This document shows positions 32,945 to 42,300 of a stretch of DNA of 43,534 nt, piece after piece. Origin of the DNA: Blautia_A ammoniilytica. Its GTDB lineage: Bacteria > Bacillota > Clostridia > Lachnospirales > Lachnospiraceae. The stretch's first letter is position 1, and each line of letters begins with the position of its first letter. The stretch lies in assembly GCF_025566965.1 (NCBI RefSeq), contig NZ_JAOQJL010000035.1, positions 1 through 43,534 on the forward strand. The letters run 5' to 3'. Both the position numbers and the translations under genes were made by a program. The notes beneath the pieces were generated by a model that searched no databases, was not told the origin of the DNA, and worked only from the letters and a program-made list of their open reading frames with translations.

Positions 32945-33752
32945 TTACCGTTCCTCCTATATCTGTCCATGCTCTTCTTGTAAGTACCTGTACCAGATGG
33001 GTTCTGTACTCCTCACTGCCTCTCATATTACTTTCAACAGGCACATTCTGAGCAGTCCAGGCACTGTAGCTGTGGATGGCATCCTTTCTTTTCTCCGGAT
33101 CCATGGCGCAAAGTCCCTTTAAAATGCCCTCCGGATCCTGCAGAACCATTGCCTTTCCAGGCCTTGCCCCGATCACTGTCCGCACATTCTCCCCTGCCTT
33201 GGAGGCGCAGCAGGTAAGCACCGGAAAATCTGTCTTTGTATTTCGCTGGCTCAGATAACAGATCTTGGTTTTCTTTTTCCTGATGATCAGGCGCAAAAGG
33301 ATATCTCTGTCCTTTTCCATAGAAGCAAATTCCGAAAGGGGAATCCTGCCTCCTTTATACAATTCCACCCAGGTATCCATAGCCAGGAACAGGGTAAGCA
33401 CATCTGAAAAACCATATCTTCCCCAGATGCTCCCCCCAACAGTAGCACAGTTGCGGAACTGCACCCCTACAATATGACGAAGACATTCCTTTATGGCTCC
33501 CCCTGTATAGTGAAGAAGGCCTGGATGCACCTCCAGATCATGGAGAGGCGTCATGCATCCGATCACGAATTCCTCCGGATCTTCCTGTATCCCGCACAGA
33601 TCCAGTTCTGAAAGATCTATGGCAGTGGACACTCTGCGGTTTCCCATTTTCAGCCACACCATTCCTCCCAGGATCACGGCTGTTTTTTTCTGGTTCAGTT
33701 CATAGGCCTGCTGGAGGCTCTCTGCTTTTACATAGCTTTTAATCTTCAGCAT
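32922..33752 (-). CDS. Xanthine dehydrogenase-type FAD-binding subunit
   Basis: This 276-aa protein carries the FAD-binding motifs of the CoxM/XdhB family: ILGGMVWLKMG (about 27-37) and TVGGSIWGRYGFSD (about 105-118), followed by the C-terminal domain. At 276 aa it is of normal length. It begins 20 bp after the alpha-glucosidase stop. The AAGGAAAGGG stretch overlapping that TAA is about 13 nt from the ATG, a long spacing that may lower expression. It is the first of the three subunit genes. Confidence 0.9.
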   Translation of the reverse strand: MLKIKSYVKAESLQQAYELNQKKTAVILGGMVWLKMGNRRVSTAIDLSELDLCGIQEDPEEFVIGCMTPLHDLEVHPGLLHYTGGAIKECLRHIVGVQFRNCATVGGSIWGRYGFSDVLTLFLAMDTWVELYKGGRIPLSEFASMEKDRDILLRLIIRKKKTKICYLSQRNTKTDFPVLTCCASKAGENVRTVIGARPGKAMVLQDPEGILKGLCAMDPEKRKDAIHSYSAWTAQNVPVESNMRGSEEYRTHLVQVLTRRAWTDIGGTVNENGFLA

Positions 33753-33772
33753 GTCAAAAAAATACCCTTTCC

Positions 33773-35500
33773 TTAGTCTTCAAGCTCCAGGAGCACATAC
33801 TGGAAGCCTGATAATTCAATTTCCATACCTCTTGTATCTTTGCGGAATGTCCCCTGCTCACCGTTATCCCTTGGACATCCCCAATTCACACTTTCTTTAT
33901 TGTTCAGCACCACTTTTTTTGCAGGTGCAGGCAGCTGTACCTTTCTTGGATCCTTCTGAAAGTTAGCCAGAACCAGAAGTGTTTTCTCTCCTTTTCGGAA
34001 ATAAGCGATCAGATTCTTTTCTTCTTCCAGATAAGGAATCAGCTGGCTGTAAACAATGGTTTCTTTATATTCTTCACTTTTACGAAGCCTGGTAAGCTTT
34101 TTGTAAAAGGCAAGCACTGAATCCTCATCATTTACCTGTGCCTGTACATTGATCTGTTTGTAATTAGGATTTACCTTAAGCCATGGCTTTCCTGTGGTAA
34201 AACCGGCATTTGCACCATCATCCCACTGTACCGGTGTACGTGCATTATCCCTTGAAAATGCACTGGCAACCGAAAGTGCTTCTTCATCACTAAGTCCTGC
34301 CTCCCTGGCAACCTTATATTCATCCAGGGTACTGATATCATCGATCTCATCAATAGTATGGAAATCCAGATTTTCCATGCCAATCTCCTGTCCCTGATAA
34401 ATAAACGGAAGACCACGGAGCATGAAATAAACGCCTGCCAGTAGCTTCTTAGCGTCTGTGCATCGATCTTGGGGCTGAATATAATAACATACTCCTCTTG
34501 GCTCATCATGGTTCTCAATAATATTGGACACCATGCCCATGTCGCCGATCTTTTTCTGTGTTTCAAAAATACAATGCTTATATTCATCTGGTGTAAGGTA
34601 TCTTTGGGAAGCATACCATCCGTCAAGACTTTTCCCGAAAACATGGCTGTTAAAGTCAAACATGGAAGAGAAATATCCCTCATCCCCGATAAAATCCTTC
34701 AATTCATCATCCTTTACATTGAAAACTTCCCCAACCGTAAAGGCATTATAAGGGCGGAACGCTTTCTTGGCCATCTCACCTAAGAATTCACCGATCCCAT
34801 GGGCATCTGCCAGCATATTCCCCATATTGGACAGACCATCCTCACGGTCAGCGGGATAATCCTGGAATGGAAGCTTTTTCTTAATGTTGATAATAGCATC
34901 AATACGGAAACCGCCCAATCCCTTCTCCATCCACCACCGGATATTTTTGTAAACCTCTTCCCTGACCTCCGGGTTCTCCCAGTTCAGATCCGGCTGTTTC
35001 TTATGGAATACATGAAGATACTGCTTGTCCGGGTGACCTGGCAAAGGCTCCCACACCGGGCCTCCGAAATAGCTTCTCCAGTTGCAGGGCAGCTTCTCCC
35101 CTTCCTTTCTGTCAGTAATATAAAAGAAATTTCCATATTTTCCATCTGGATCCTGGATCGCCTTCTGGAACCACTCATGCTCATCTGAGCAATGGTTTAC
35201 TACCAGATCCATCAGAATATACATCTGGCGTTTCTTTGCCTCATGGATCAGATGCTCCATATCTTTCATAGTGCCAAATCTTGGATCAATGCTGTAATAA
35301 TCCGAAATATCATATCCCTGGTCTGCAAGAGGTGATTTATAGATAGGGGAAAGCCATAAAATATCTACACCCAGATCCCTGAGATAATCCAGCTTTTCTA
35401 TGATACCAGGTATATCCCCGATGCCATCTCCGTTAGAATCATAAAAGCTTTTGGGATAAATCTGATACGCTACTTTATCATGCCACCACTGTTTCTTCAT
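33773..35500 (-). CDS. GH13 alpha-glucosidase (oligo-1,6-glucosidase-like)
   Basis: This 575-aa intracellular glycoside hydrolase cleaves alpha-glucosidic bonds in short malto- or isomalto-oligosaccharides. Conserved regions are visible: DLVVNHCSDEH, the nucleophile Asp201 in GGFRIDAIIN, the acid/base Glu258 in TVGEVF, Asp332 in ENHDEPR, and the QPDLNWENP segment. Ala202 follows the nucleophile where isomaltases usually have Val; that position is known to affect linkage preference, so specificity is open. The ATG at 35500 is 8 nt after AAGGAGG; a TTG at 35506 is only 2 nt from it. First gene of the run ending at 28336, with a long structured leader. Confidence 0.92.
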   Translation of the reverse strand: MKKQWWHDKVAYQIYPKSFYDSNGDGIGDIPGIIEKLDYLRDLGVDILWLSPIYKSPLADQGYDISDYYSIDPRFGTMKDMEHLIHEAKKRQMYILMDLVVNHCSDEHEWFQKAIQDPDGKYGNFFYITDRKEGEKLPCNWRSYFGGPVWEPLPGHPDKQYLHVFHKKQPDLNWENPEVREEVYKNIRWWMEKGLGGFRIDAIINIKKKLPFQDYPADREDGLSNMGNMLADAHGIGEFLGEMAKKAFRPYNAFTVGEVFNVKDDELKDFIGDEGYFSSMFDFNSHVFGKSLDGWYASQRYLTPDEYKHCIFETQKKIGDMGMVSNIIENHDEPRGVCYYIQPQDRCTDAKKLLAGVYFMLRGLPFIYQGQEIGMENLDFHTIDEIDDISTLDEYKVAREAGLSDEEALSVASAFSRDNARTPVQWDDGANAGFTTGKPWLKVNPNYKQINVQAQVNDEDSVLAFYKKLTRLRKSEEYKETIVYSQLIPYLEEEKNLIAYFRKGEKTLLVLANFQKDPRKVQLPAPAKKVVLNNKESVNWGCPRDNGEQGTFRKDTRGMEIELSGFQYVLLELED

Positions 35501-35527
35501 AACCAAGTCCTCCTTATAAACACACTG

Positions 35528-35585
35528 AAAAGAGGATGTTGTATAAGCCTGTTTCCTGACAGCCGGCTCATACCACAGCCTCTTT
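35528..35585 (-). promoter_or_regulatory. Long leader hairpin before the alpha-glucosidase
   Basis: In the minus-strand leader AAAGAGG pairs with CCTCTTT at its base, then GTATGAGCC with GGCTTATAC (one G-U pair), topped by CTGT/ACAG. It ends in TTTT about 15 nt before the AGGAGG site, which suits an attenuator or a site that masks translation. Confidence 0.5.
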
Positions 35586-35648
35586 ATTATTTGTAACTGT
35601 TAGCAGCTCTGCAGCAGTTGTCTGCAGGGCAGTTATCTACCATATCTG

Positions 35649-35677
35649 ATATTAACCTGAATATCTTAATGCGTCAA
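35649..35677 (-). promoter_or_regulatory. Promoter of the alpha-glucosidase/molybdenum-hydroxylase run
   Basis: TTGACG (35672-35677) and TAATAT (35649-35654) are 17 bp apart on the minus strand; the start falls near 35642, giving a leader of about 140 nt with several inverted repeats (for example CTGCAG twice around 35615-35629). Confidence 0.65.
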
Positions 35678-35760
35678 TAGATTTTTTCCTAGCTATGTCA
35701 GTTTTAACAAGACTTTTTCGTCATATCGCTATATATTTTCAATTATTATATTATTATTTA

Positions 35761-35789
35761 TAGATTTTTCACAATTATTGTGCTATAAT
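35761..35789 (+). promoter_or_regulatory. Promoter with palindromic operator for the kinase-like gene
   Basis: An extended -10, TGCTATAAT (TATAAT at 35784-35789), follows a poor -35 (TAGATT, 35761-35766) at 17 bp. The spacer contains the perfect 13-bp palindrome CACAAT-T-ATTGTG (35770-35782), placed to let a repressor block RNA polymerase. Confidence 0.55.
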
Positions 35790-35839
35790 ACTTTCAAATC
35801 TATAAAATATTCTGTAATTTCCGGAAGGAGGAATGATTC

Positions 35840-36436
35840 ATGAGCAAGCAGATCATTACAATCAATCGTATGTTTGGCAGCAATGGGCGGGTGATCGGCA
35901 AGGCAATTGCTGATGCGCTTGGATTAAAATTCTATGATAAGGAACTGATCGAGATTGCCAGCCGGGAAAAGGGCGTTCCTTTCGATGAGTTTGCTAAGGC
36001 AGACGAGAAAAAGGCAAGCCAGTGGCGCTATTCCGTAGAATACGATATCCAGATCGACAGAGAATATCATTTCACTCCTATCAATGATGTACTTTTTGAT
36101 GCCCAGAAGGAGATCATCCTGAATCTGGCAGATAAAGAAGACTGCGTGATCGTTGGCCGCTGTGCCAATTATATCCTGAAGGACAAGGCACTCAGTCTCT
36201 TCATCTATGCTCCTTTTGAAGACCGTCTGAAGACTGTAATGGAGCGTACAGGCAGAGAGGAAAAAAGCGCCCGGAAAATGATCAAGAAGATCGACAAGGA
36301 TCGCAGGGCTTATTATGAGTACTTTACAGATGAATATTGGATGGATCTGCTTCATTACGATCTGTGCATCAACAGCAGCCGTTTCACTACCCCGCAGATC
36401 ATCTCCATGGTAAAACAAAGCCTTTCAGACAGATAA
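35840..36436 (+). CDS. Cytidylate kinase-like protein
   Basis: This 198-aa P-loop protein resembles the cytidylate kinase-2 family: an N-terminal RMFGSNGRVIGKAIADALG nucleotide loop (replacing the classical GxxGxGKS), YDKELIE, the CVIVGRCANYIL segment near 105-116, and an arginine-rich lid (ERTGREEKSARKMIKKIDKDRRAYY). Such proteins are present as extra copies beside the true Cmk; whether it phosphorylates CMP is not established. AAGGAGG lies 10 nt before the ATG. Monocistronic, with its own terminator. Confidence 0.85.
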   Translation: MSKQIITINRMFGSNGRVIGKAIADALGLKFYDKELIEIASREKGVPFDEFAKADEKKASQWRYSVEYDIQIDREYHFTPINDVLFDAQKEIILNLADKEDCVIVGRCANYILKDKALSLFIYAPFEDRLKTVMERTGREEKSARKMIKKIDKDRRAYYEYFTDEYWMDLLHYDLCINSSRFTTPQIISMVKQSLSDR

Positions 36437-36471
36437 GCTTACAGCATAAGCCATAAGTGGCACATAGAACA

Positions 36472-36510
36472 GGGGCAGCTGCATTTTCATATACAGCTGC
36501 CCCTTTATTT
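36472..36510 (+). terminator. Terminator of the kinase-like gene
   Basis: GGGGCAGCTG (36472-36481) pairs perfectly with CAGCTGCCCC (36494-36503) around a 12-nt loop, followed by TTTATTT. It lies 35 bp after the stop. Confidence 0.85.
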
Positions 36511-36535
36511 CTATTTCTGGTGTTCCATCATATTC

Positions 36536-36607
36536 AAGAATGCCTCTGCATTCTTGTTGCGAGGTGCGCGTCATGCAATTGCATGACATACTTCTCCTGC
36601 GCACCTC
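36536..36607. repeat. Nested palindromes (mobile-element relic)
   Basis: A hairpin AAGAATGC-ctct-GCATTCTT (36536-36555) is followed by a large stem GAGGTGCGC (36561-36569) / GCGCACCTC (36599-36607), which encloses the perfect 18-bp palindrome GTCATGCAATTGCATGAC (36570-36587). Weaker pairing (TTGC/GCAA) extends the large stem outward. No coding potential. It adjoins element B and may be the other end of the same decayed element. Confidence 0.65.
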
Positions 36608-36628
36608 TGCAATCCTGCCGGAGGCTAT

Positions 36629-36710
36629 ATCAGCTGGGGGATTGACTCCCACCACTGATACCAGCTTGTTTCTCACCACCTATAGAGGTGGGAGTCATCT
36701 CCCAGCTGAT
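36629..36710. repeat. Bulged hairpin element B at the 3' end of the DUF362 gene
   Basis: The 24-25-bp arms ATCAGCTGGG..GACTCCCACC and its near reverse complement (36629-36653, 36687-36710) differ at only two or three positions. Between them a CTC-a-CCACCT / AGGTGGGAG stem with a bulged A at 36675 repeats the inner stem of element A, so two folds compete. The minus-strand DUF362 frame runs through the whole element and stops in its far arm. Confidence 0.7.
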
Positions 36711-37790
36711 GTATTCTTTCAGGAACTCATAAATCTGCCCTTCTGTAGGCGGACACCCATCCAAATGGTGGGTAAACCCTCTGGTACAGTGGCCAATTCC
36801 CAGTTCTCCACTCTTTTCCCTGTATCCCTGACCAATACAGATCTTTGTTTTTAGTCGGTCAAACAATCCTTCTTCCCTAAGCCTGTCAAGGGCAGGGATC
36901 AGATATCCATAACAGGCACTACAGGATTCTACTTCTTCGACTGCATCTTTCAGTTCCACAACTTTTCTTGATCTGGGAATTTCCTTAGCTGCTTCCTTAT
37001 CCAGCATTCGGATCTCTGCCTTTATAATGTCACTGCATCCCACGCCTAGCTTTCCGGCCATTTCCACATAAGGCACCTCCCAAACCTGATAATGCAGCAT
37101 CTGGCACACATATGCATCTATCAGCACCGGATCCCTTCCGGCAAGAACCCGGTTCATAACCACTGGATGTCCTCCATCTTCAAAGTCAAGATCCCCACAT
37201 ATATTATCCACAACAATAAAATCCTGATGAATGGCAAGGCTTAAATGGGCAATGGGATCATGCAGACCCATTGCGTGAAATCTGCGTTTCTCAGAATTTG
37301 GGATCAGTCCTTTCATATTTTTCAAGGCACAGGTGATCTTTGTCTGGCAATGGCCTTTTAACACCGGCACATTGATCAGGAAATCAAGATCCAGTACCTT
37401 CTGACACACATTTAAAGTCATACCGCCACACTCTACAGCAACGCCCTTGTCTTTTTGCATATCCCAGAAAGGAACCTGATACTTTTGGGAAAGCGCCTCA
37501 AAACCACACACCTGATAAGCCTCCTGTGTACGGTCGCCCACCCATGAGCCTTCCAGCATAACGATCTTATGAAAATCATATTTCTGAAGATACTCAATGA
37601 TTCCGGCAACTACCTCCGGATGGGTAGTACCACCCCAGGATGCTTCTACAGGAGATACAAGATTAGGCTTGATCCCGATCAGTTTCTCCCTGTCCCCAAT
37701 CTGACCGGCAAGATCACTGTCCTCCAGAAGAAGCTTCGTCATTTCTTTATAATCTGTACCGCATCTGATAAAAATCTGATTTTTATTCAT
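36630..37790 (-). CDS. DUF362-domain protein with repeat-derived C-terminus
   Basis: From the ATG at 37790 the product has 386 aa. It shows the DUF362 layout: IGIKPNLVSP, GTTHPEVVAGII, the ATP-grasp-like LEGSWVGD, and LKGHCQTKITCALKNMKGL. Late Cys residues (ESCSACYGYL, GHCTRG, DGCPP) could bind a metal. There is no ferredoxin domain as in some members. The function is unknown. About 27 residues after the final native-looking KEY are encoded by element B, which has presumably replaced the original end. AGGAGG is 7 nt before the ATG. It lies 32 bp downstream of the SNF symporter and is probably cotranscribed. Confidence 0.85.
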   Translation of the reverse strand: MNKNQIFIRCGTDYKEMTKLLLEDSDLAGQIGDREKLIGIKPNLVSPVEASWGGTTHPEVVAGIIEYLQKYDFHKIVMLEGSWVGDRTQEAYQVCGFEALSQKYQVPFWDMQKDKGVAVECGGMTLNVCQKVLDLDFLINVPVLKGHCQTKITCALKNMKGLIPNSEKRRFHAMGLHDPIAHLSLAIHQDFIVVDNICGDLDFEDGGHPVVMNRVLAGRDPVLIDAYVCQMLHYQVWEVPYVEMAGKLGVGCSDIIKAEIRMLDKEAAKEIPRSRKVVELKDAVEEVESCSACYGYLIPALDRLREEGLFDRLKTKICIGQGYREKSGELGIGHCTRGFTHHLDGCPPTEGQIYEFLKEYISWEMTPTSIGGEKQAGISGGSQSPS

Positions 37791-37822
37791 CTGCAATCCT
37801 CCTGAAATCTTCTGCTTTTGTA

Positions 37823-39178
37823 TCATACCAGCCCAAGAATAATAATGATCAGGATCAGCACAGGAAGCACAAACTGAAGATATGGCTTCAGTATCCTGGG
37901 AAGCTTCAGCCCCTCTCCTGCATTACATTCCTTGTAATAGTTATCAAATCCCCATCCGAATCTGGTCACGCAGAACAAAAGATAGATCAGTGATCCAATG
38001 GGGAGAAGCAGATTGCTTACAAGGAAGTCTTCGCTGTCCAGTACATCCCTGCCGCCGATCAGATGCAGATCACTCCAGATATTATACCCCAATACACAGG
38101 GAATGCTGGCGATCAGCACGATCACTCCATTGATCAGTACGGCTTTCTTTCTGTCAACTTTGTACATATCCAGGCTAAAGGAAATAAGATTCTCAAAAAC
38201 CGCCATAACCGTTGAAAAGCTTGCAAATGTCATAAACAGGAAGAATAAAGATCCCCAGATCCTTTCTCCTGCCATATTTACAAAAATATTGGGAAGAGTA
38301 ACAAAGATCAGAGATGGTCCGGCATCCGGCTGTACGCCGAAAGAAAAACAAGCCGGAAAAATGATCAGTCCGGACATAAGTGCCACAAAAGTATCCAGTG
38401 CCCCGATCCGAACAGCTTCTCCGGTAAGCGTATACTGCCTGTCCATATAGCTTCCAAAAATCTCCATAGCTGCGATGCCAAGGCTTAAGGTAAAAAAGGC
38501 CTGGTTCATAGCTGCCGCGATCACATTCCAGATACCAACCTTAGCAACCTGTGCCGCATCCGGTATCAGATAGAATTTAATACCTTCTCCTGCTCCGGGA
38601 AGCAGCATGCAATGCACTGCCAGGATCACGATCAGAAGCAGAAGCGCAGACATCATATATTTACTGATCTTCTCCACGCCTTTCTGTAATCCCTGGCTGC
38701 ATACCAGAAAGCCCAGTACAACCGTCACTGCCATCCATAGCCCCATCTCTTTTGGTGAAGACAGCAGGCTCTGAAATACATTTCCCACACTTTCTTTATC
38801 CATACCGGAAGTAAATTTACCTGTAGCGAATTTGAAGAAATAACTAAGCATCCACCCTGAAACTGTTGTGTAATACATCATCAGCACATAGCATCCGATC
38901 ATACAGAACCATCCATGAATATGCCATTTACTGCCAGGCTTCTCCAGTGCCTTATAAGCCAGCACTGCACTTTTCCTGCTTGCGCGCCCTACTGCCAATT
39001 CCATGGTAAGCACCGGCACTCCCATCATCAGCAGGAAAACCAGGTAGAGAAGCACAAAAATGCCTCCTCCGTTCTGTCCTGCCACATAAGGAAAGCGCCA
39101 CACATTACCAATACCTATGGCGCATCCTGCACTTACAAGTAAAAAACCCAGTCGTGATTGAAAATTTTCTCGCTTCAT
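37823..39178 (-). CDS. Sodium:neurotransmitter symporter (SNF) family protein
   Basis: This 451-aa protein has about twelve membrane segments of the LeuT fold. The unwound first helix carries the family signature GCAIGIGNVWRFPYVAGQNGGG (residues 18-39, shown in part), where Na+ and substrate bind. The substrate is probably an amino acid or amine, but it cannot be read from sequence. The ribosome site is GGAG about 10 nt before the ATG. The promoter lies at 39213-39241 with two direct repeats just upstream. It is likely cotranscribed with the DUF362 gene, though no functional link is known. Confidence 0.92.
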   Translation of the reverse strand: MKRENFQSRLGFLLVSAGCAIGIGNVWRFPYVAGQNGGGIFVLLYLVFLLMMGVPVLTMELAVGRASRKSAVLAYKALEKPGSKWHIHGWFCMIGCYVLMMYYTTVSGWMLSYFFKFATGKFTSGMDKESVGNVFQSLLSSPKEMGLWMAVTVVLGFLVCSQGLQKGVEKISKYMMSALLLLIVILAVHCMLLPGAGEGIKFYLIPDAAQVAKVGIWNVIAAAMNQAFFTLSLGIAAMEIFGSYMDRQYTLTGEAVRIGALDTFVALMSGLIIFPACFSFGVQPDAGPSLIFVTLPNIFVNMAGERIWGSLFFLFMTFASFSTVMAVFENLISFSLDMYKVDRKKAVLINGVIVLIASIPCVLGYNIWSDLHLIGGRDVLDSEDFLVSNLLLPIGSLIYLLFCVTRFGWGFDNYYKECNAGEGLKLPRILKPYLQFVLPVLILIIIILGLV

Positions 39179-39212
39179 AAAAACTTTTTCTCCTATCGTT
39201 CATGTCCAGTCA

Positions 39213-39300
39213 ATTTTAACACACCAGTCATAACAGGGCAACCATAGTTTCATTTAGCGGAAATTTGTATGCATCACCATTTCATTTAGCGAAAATTTGT
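39213..39300 (-). promoter_or_regulatory. SNF-symporter promoter with two 21-bp direct repeats
   Basis: TTGCCC (39236-39241) and TAAAAT (39213-39218) are 17 bp apart on the minus strand. Directly upstream of the -35, the 21-bp unit TTTCATTTAGCG..AATTTGT occurs twice (39248-39268 and 39280-39300) with one difference, 32 bp apart. That is three helical turns, so two activator dimers would lie on the same face. Confidence 0.65.
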
Positions 39301-39311
39301 CCAAGACGCAG

Positions 39312-39337
39312 AAAAAGCACCGCCCGGCAGGCGATGC
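39312..39337 (-). terminator. Terminator of the Ig-like surface-protein gene
   Basis: On the minus strand GCATCGCC and GGCGGTGC pair (39330-39337 with 39317-39324, one G-U) around five bases, followed by TTTTTC. It lies 50 bp past the stop. Confidence 0.85.
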
Positions 39338-39389
39338 TCTTCCTGTTTTATGGAAGTATCTGATTATATCTTACTTGCAATACCATATC

Positions 39390-42300
39390 TTACTTACGAT
39401 ATGCTTTTGTGTAAGTATTTGTGGTATTTACATAGGATTTTATTCCTGCTCCAAGAAGCTTCAGAGCCTTAACCGGAACGTATCCTGTCACACCATTTGT
39501 AAATACTACCTGATAATAGCCATTGATCTTCGCACTGTTAAGAACCACTTTGGCCTTGCACTGGATCACACCGATCCTCTTGCCCTTGCCTGTAGCGTCT
39601 GCATAAACGCCGGTTCTCTTTGTTGTTCTGGCAACACGGTATACTGTTATCTGTGGTGTACTGCTGAACTTCTTGGTTGCAGTGCCGGTTCCAAGGTATG
39701 TTGTCTTTGTTGCAACACCATACTTAAATCCTGCATCCGGTCTTACGCAACTCTTCAGTACATATCCGCTGCCAACACTACCTGTACCATAACGTACTCT
39801 GTAGTAATTGCCTGTCTCACCTGTGATCAGTACTCTTGTAGCTACAGGAGCAACTGTGTTAGCACCTGTACCAACGCCTGTATAGATCCATGTAGTAGTG
39901 GAAATCTGACCATTAGACTTCACAGCTGTACGTTTTGTCAGTGCACCGCTGGTAATTTTTACATAAGCTGCACGAACATATCCATATCCGCCGTTAAACT
40001 TGATCTTATACCACTCATCTACAGTATCCACGATAGTAACAGCTGTACCTCTGCCAAGCTGTCCGATCTGAATACCCTGAAGGCTGGCAGAATTTCTTAC
40101 AAACAGGGCGCTTGCAGTTGTTACACCATATTTTACAGTGTATACTTTCTTGCCAGGTTTTACACGCAGATAGCATTTTGCAACATGTCCGTTTGCTGTA
40201 ATAGCTGTGATCATGGTTGTACCGGCTTTCAGACAGGTAACAACACCAAATTCGTCAACAGTAGCAACCTGAGGTCTGGAACTGGACCAGAAGATGGTAC
40301 TTCCAACTCCGTTAGCCGGAATTGCGGTAGCCGTCATCTTGAACATGTTTCCAACCTTCTTGGTCAGCTTCTTAGCACAGATGGTAACGCCTGTTACCTT
40401 CTGTCTTACATTTACCTTAACCTTATCTGTGATAACACCATGGTGAGTATCATTTGCTGTAATAGTGATCCAGCAGCTTCCTGCACCCTTCATCACGATC
40501 TTGTTGGTATAGGTATCATAGTAAGCAACGTCTGCATTATTGGTAGACCATGTCACACCAGTCTCTGTTGTATAGTCCGGAGTGAATGTGTAACCAATGT
40601 CATGCTTTTCTCCTGCAAATCCGGAGATCACTTCCTCACTAAGCTTAACGCCGGTAGGTGCTGCAATAACCTTTACAAGCATCTGTGCTCTCAGCTTATT
40701 GTAGGAGTATGCAGAAATCCATGTAGTTCCAAGCTTGTTTGCATGGATCTTACCGTAGCTGTCAACAGATACGATAGAAGAATCATCGGATGTCCATGTA
40801 ATGCTTGTATCAGATGGTGTAGTAGCACCGTCATTGAAGATCGGTGACAGGTAATCATCCTCATCAAGATAGATGGTCATTGCATCTTTCTCGAATTTCA
40901 GGGAATTAACATCTGTCTTGATGTACAGCAGTGCTTTCGCTTTTTCTGTAGTACCATCTGCAAATGTCATGGTTGCTGTAATATTTGCAAGACCGGCTTT
41001 TGCTGTCTTGGATACCATGGCAACGCCTGTGGAATCGATCACAACATCTGAATTGTCACTGCTCCAGGTAAGCTCACCTGCGTATGCTTCTTCCGGTGTA
41101 AGTGTAGTTGTGTACTGCACATTCTCGCCTGGATATACTTCACTTCTTGTAGGTGTGATATCCAGCTGGATGTCATCCTCAGCACCTACAATGATCTTGA
41201 TCATGCCTACTGCCGGTGTGCCATTACCATCTGTGCCATAGGTGCCATTCATGCATTTCGCATAAATATAAGTGGTACCCTTGCCAACGGTAGTAACCTT
41301 ACCATTCTGGTCAACAGTTGCAATAGCTTCATTCTCAGAACTCCATGTGAGAGACTTATCATAAGTTTCTGCAGGTGTGATTACTGCTTTCAGCTGGATG
41401 GTCTCGCCACGTTTCTTAGCAACAATATCATCATTTGTATCTGTATCTACCCGTCTCACTTCTACAGATTTAACAGGTGTCTTCACAAATACCTTCGCTC
41501 TTGCAGATGCGGTCTGGTTATTGCCATCTGCATCCGTCCAGGTAATGGTAGCTGTGATATAGGTTGTGCCGCCCTTCTTAGCTACGATTCTGCCGTCTGT
41601 ACTTACAGTAGCGATAGTATCATCATCAGATGTATACTCCACCTTTGTATATTTTGCATTGGCAGGATTTGGTGTAGCCTTGATAAATGCGATCTCATTT
41701 ACCCAAAGCTCATAATTCTCCTGAGATAAGGTTACGCCCTCAACCTTTGCGTCTACGATCACAAGGATCTTTGCACGCAGGCCATTGCTTGCCTTTGCAT
41801 ATACATAAGTACGGCCAACGCCTGTTGCAGTAACAACACCTGTATCATCTACTGTTGCAACAGAAGCGTTTCCTGTGCTCCAGGTAAGACTGGTATCATA
41901 AGGTGTTGACAGACCGTCATTCCACTGGATCAGGGATAACAGATCGTCTGTATCACCAACGAACAGATTTCTCTTGTCCTCAGTAAATGCAACTTTTGTT
42001 ACTTCCTGCTGTGCGGTCACAACCAGCTGTGCGGTTGCTGTCTCACTGTTTACCTCAGCAGTTGCTGTGATCACAAATCTGCCTGCTGCAAGAGGAACAA
42101 AGCTGATCTTCTTACCATTTACAGAAAGTGTATAATCTGTGCCTGCTGCTGCCAGATTACCATCCAGTTTTACTTCATAATCTACTGCTGCATCTTCCGG
42201 ATCTACAGCAACATTTGCCTGAACAACTTCACCTGTAGGTACGGATACGGAATCTTTATCAAAGCTGATAGCCGGAGATGCATAAACTGTTACCTTAAAT

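Noticed and set aside
39297..40847. 516-codon plus-strand frame rich in Cys, Ser and Thr
   Set aside because: It lies wholly antisense to the repeat-rich Ig-like/SH3 gene and its composition reflects the reverse complement of Gly/Thr/Val codons; no domain or ribosome site.
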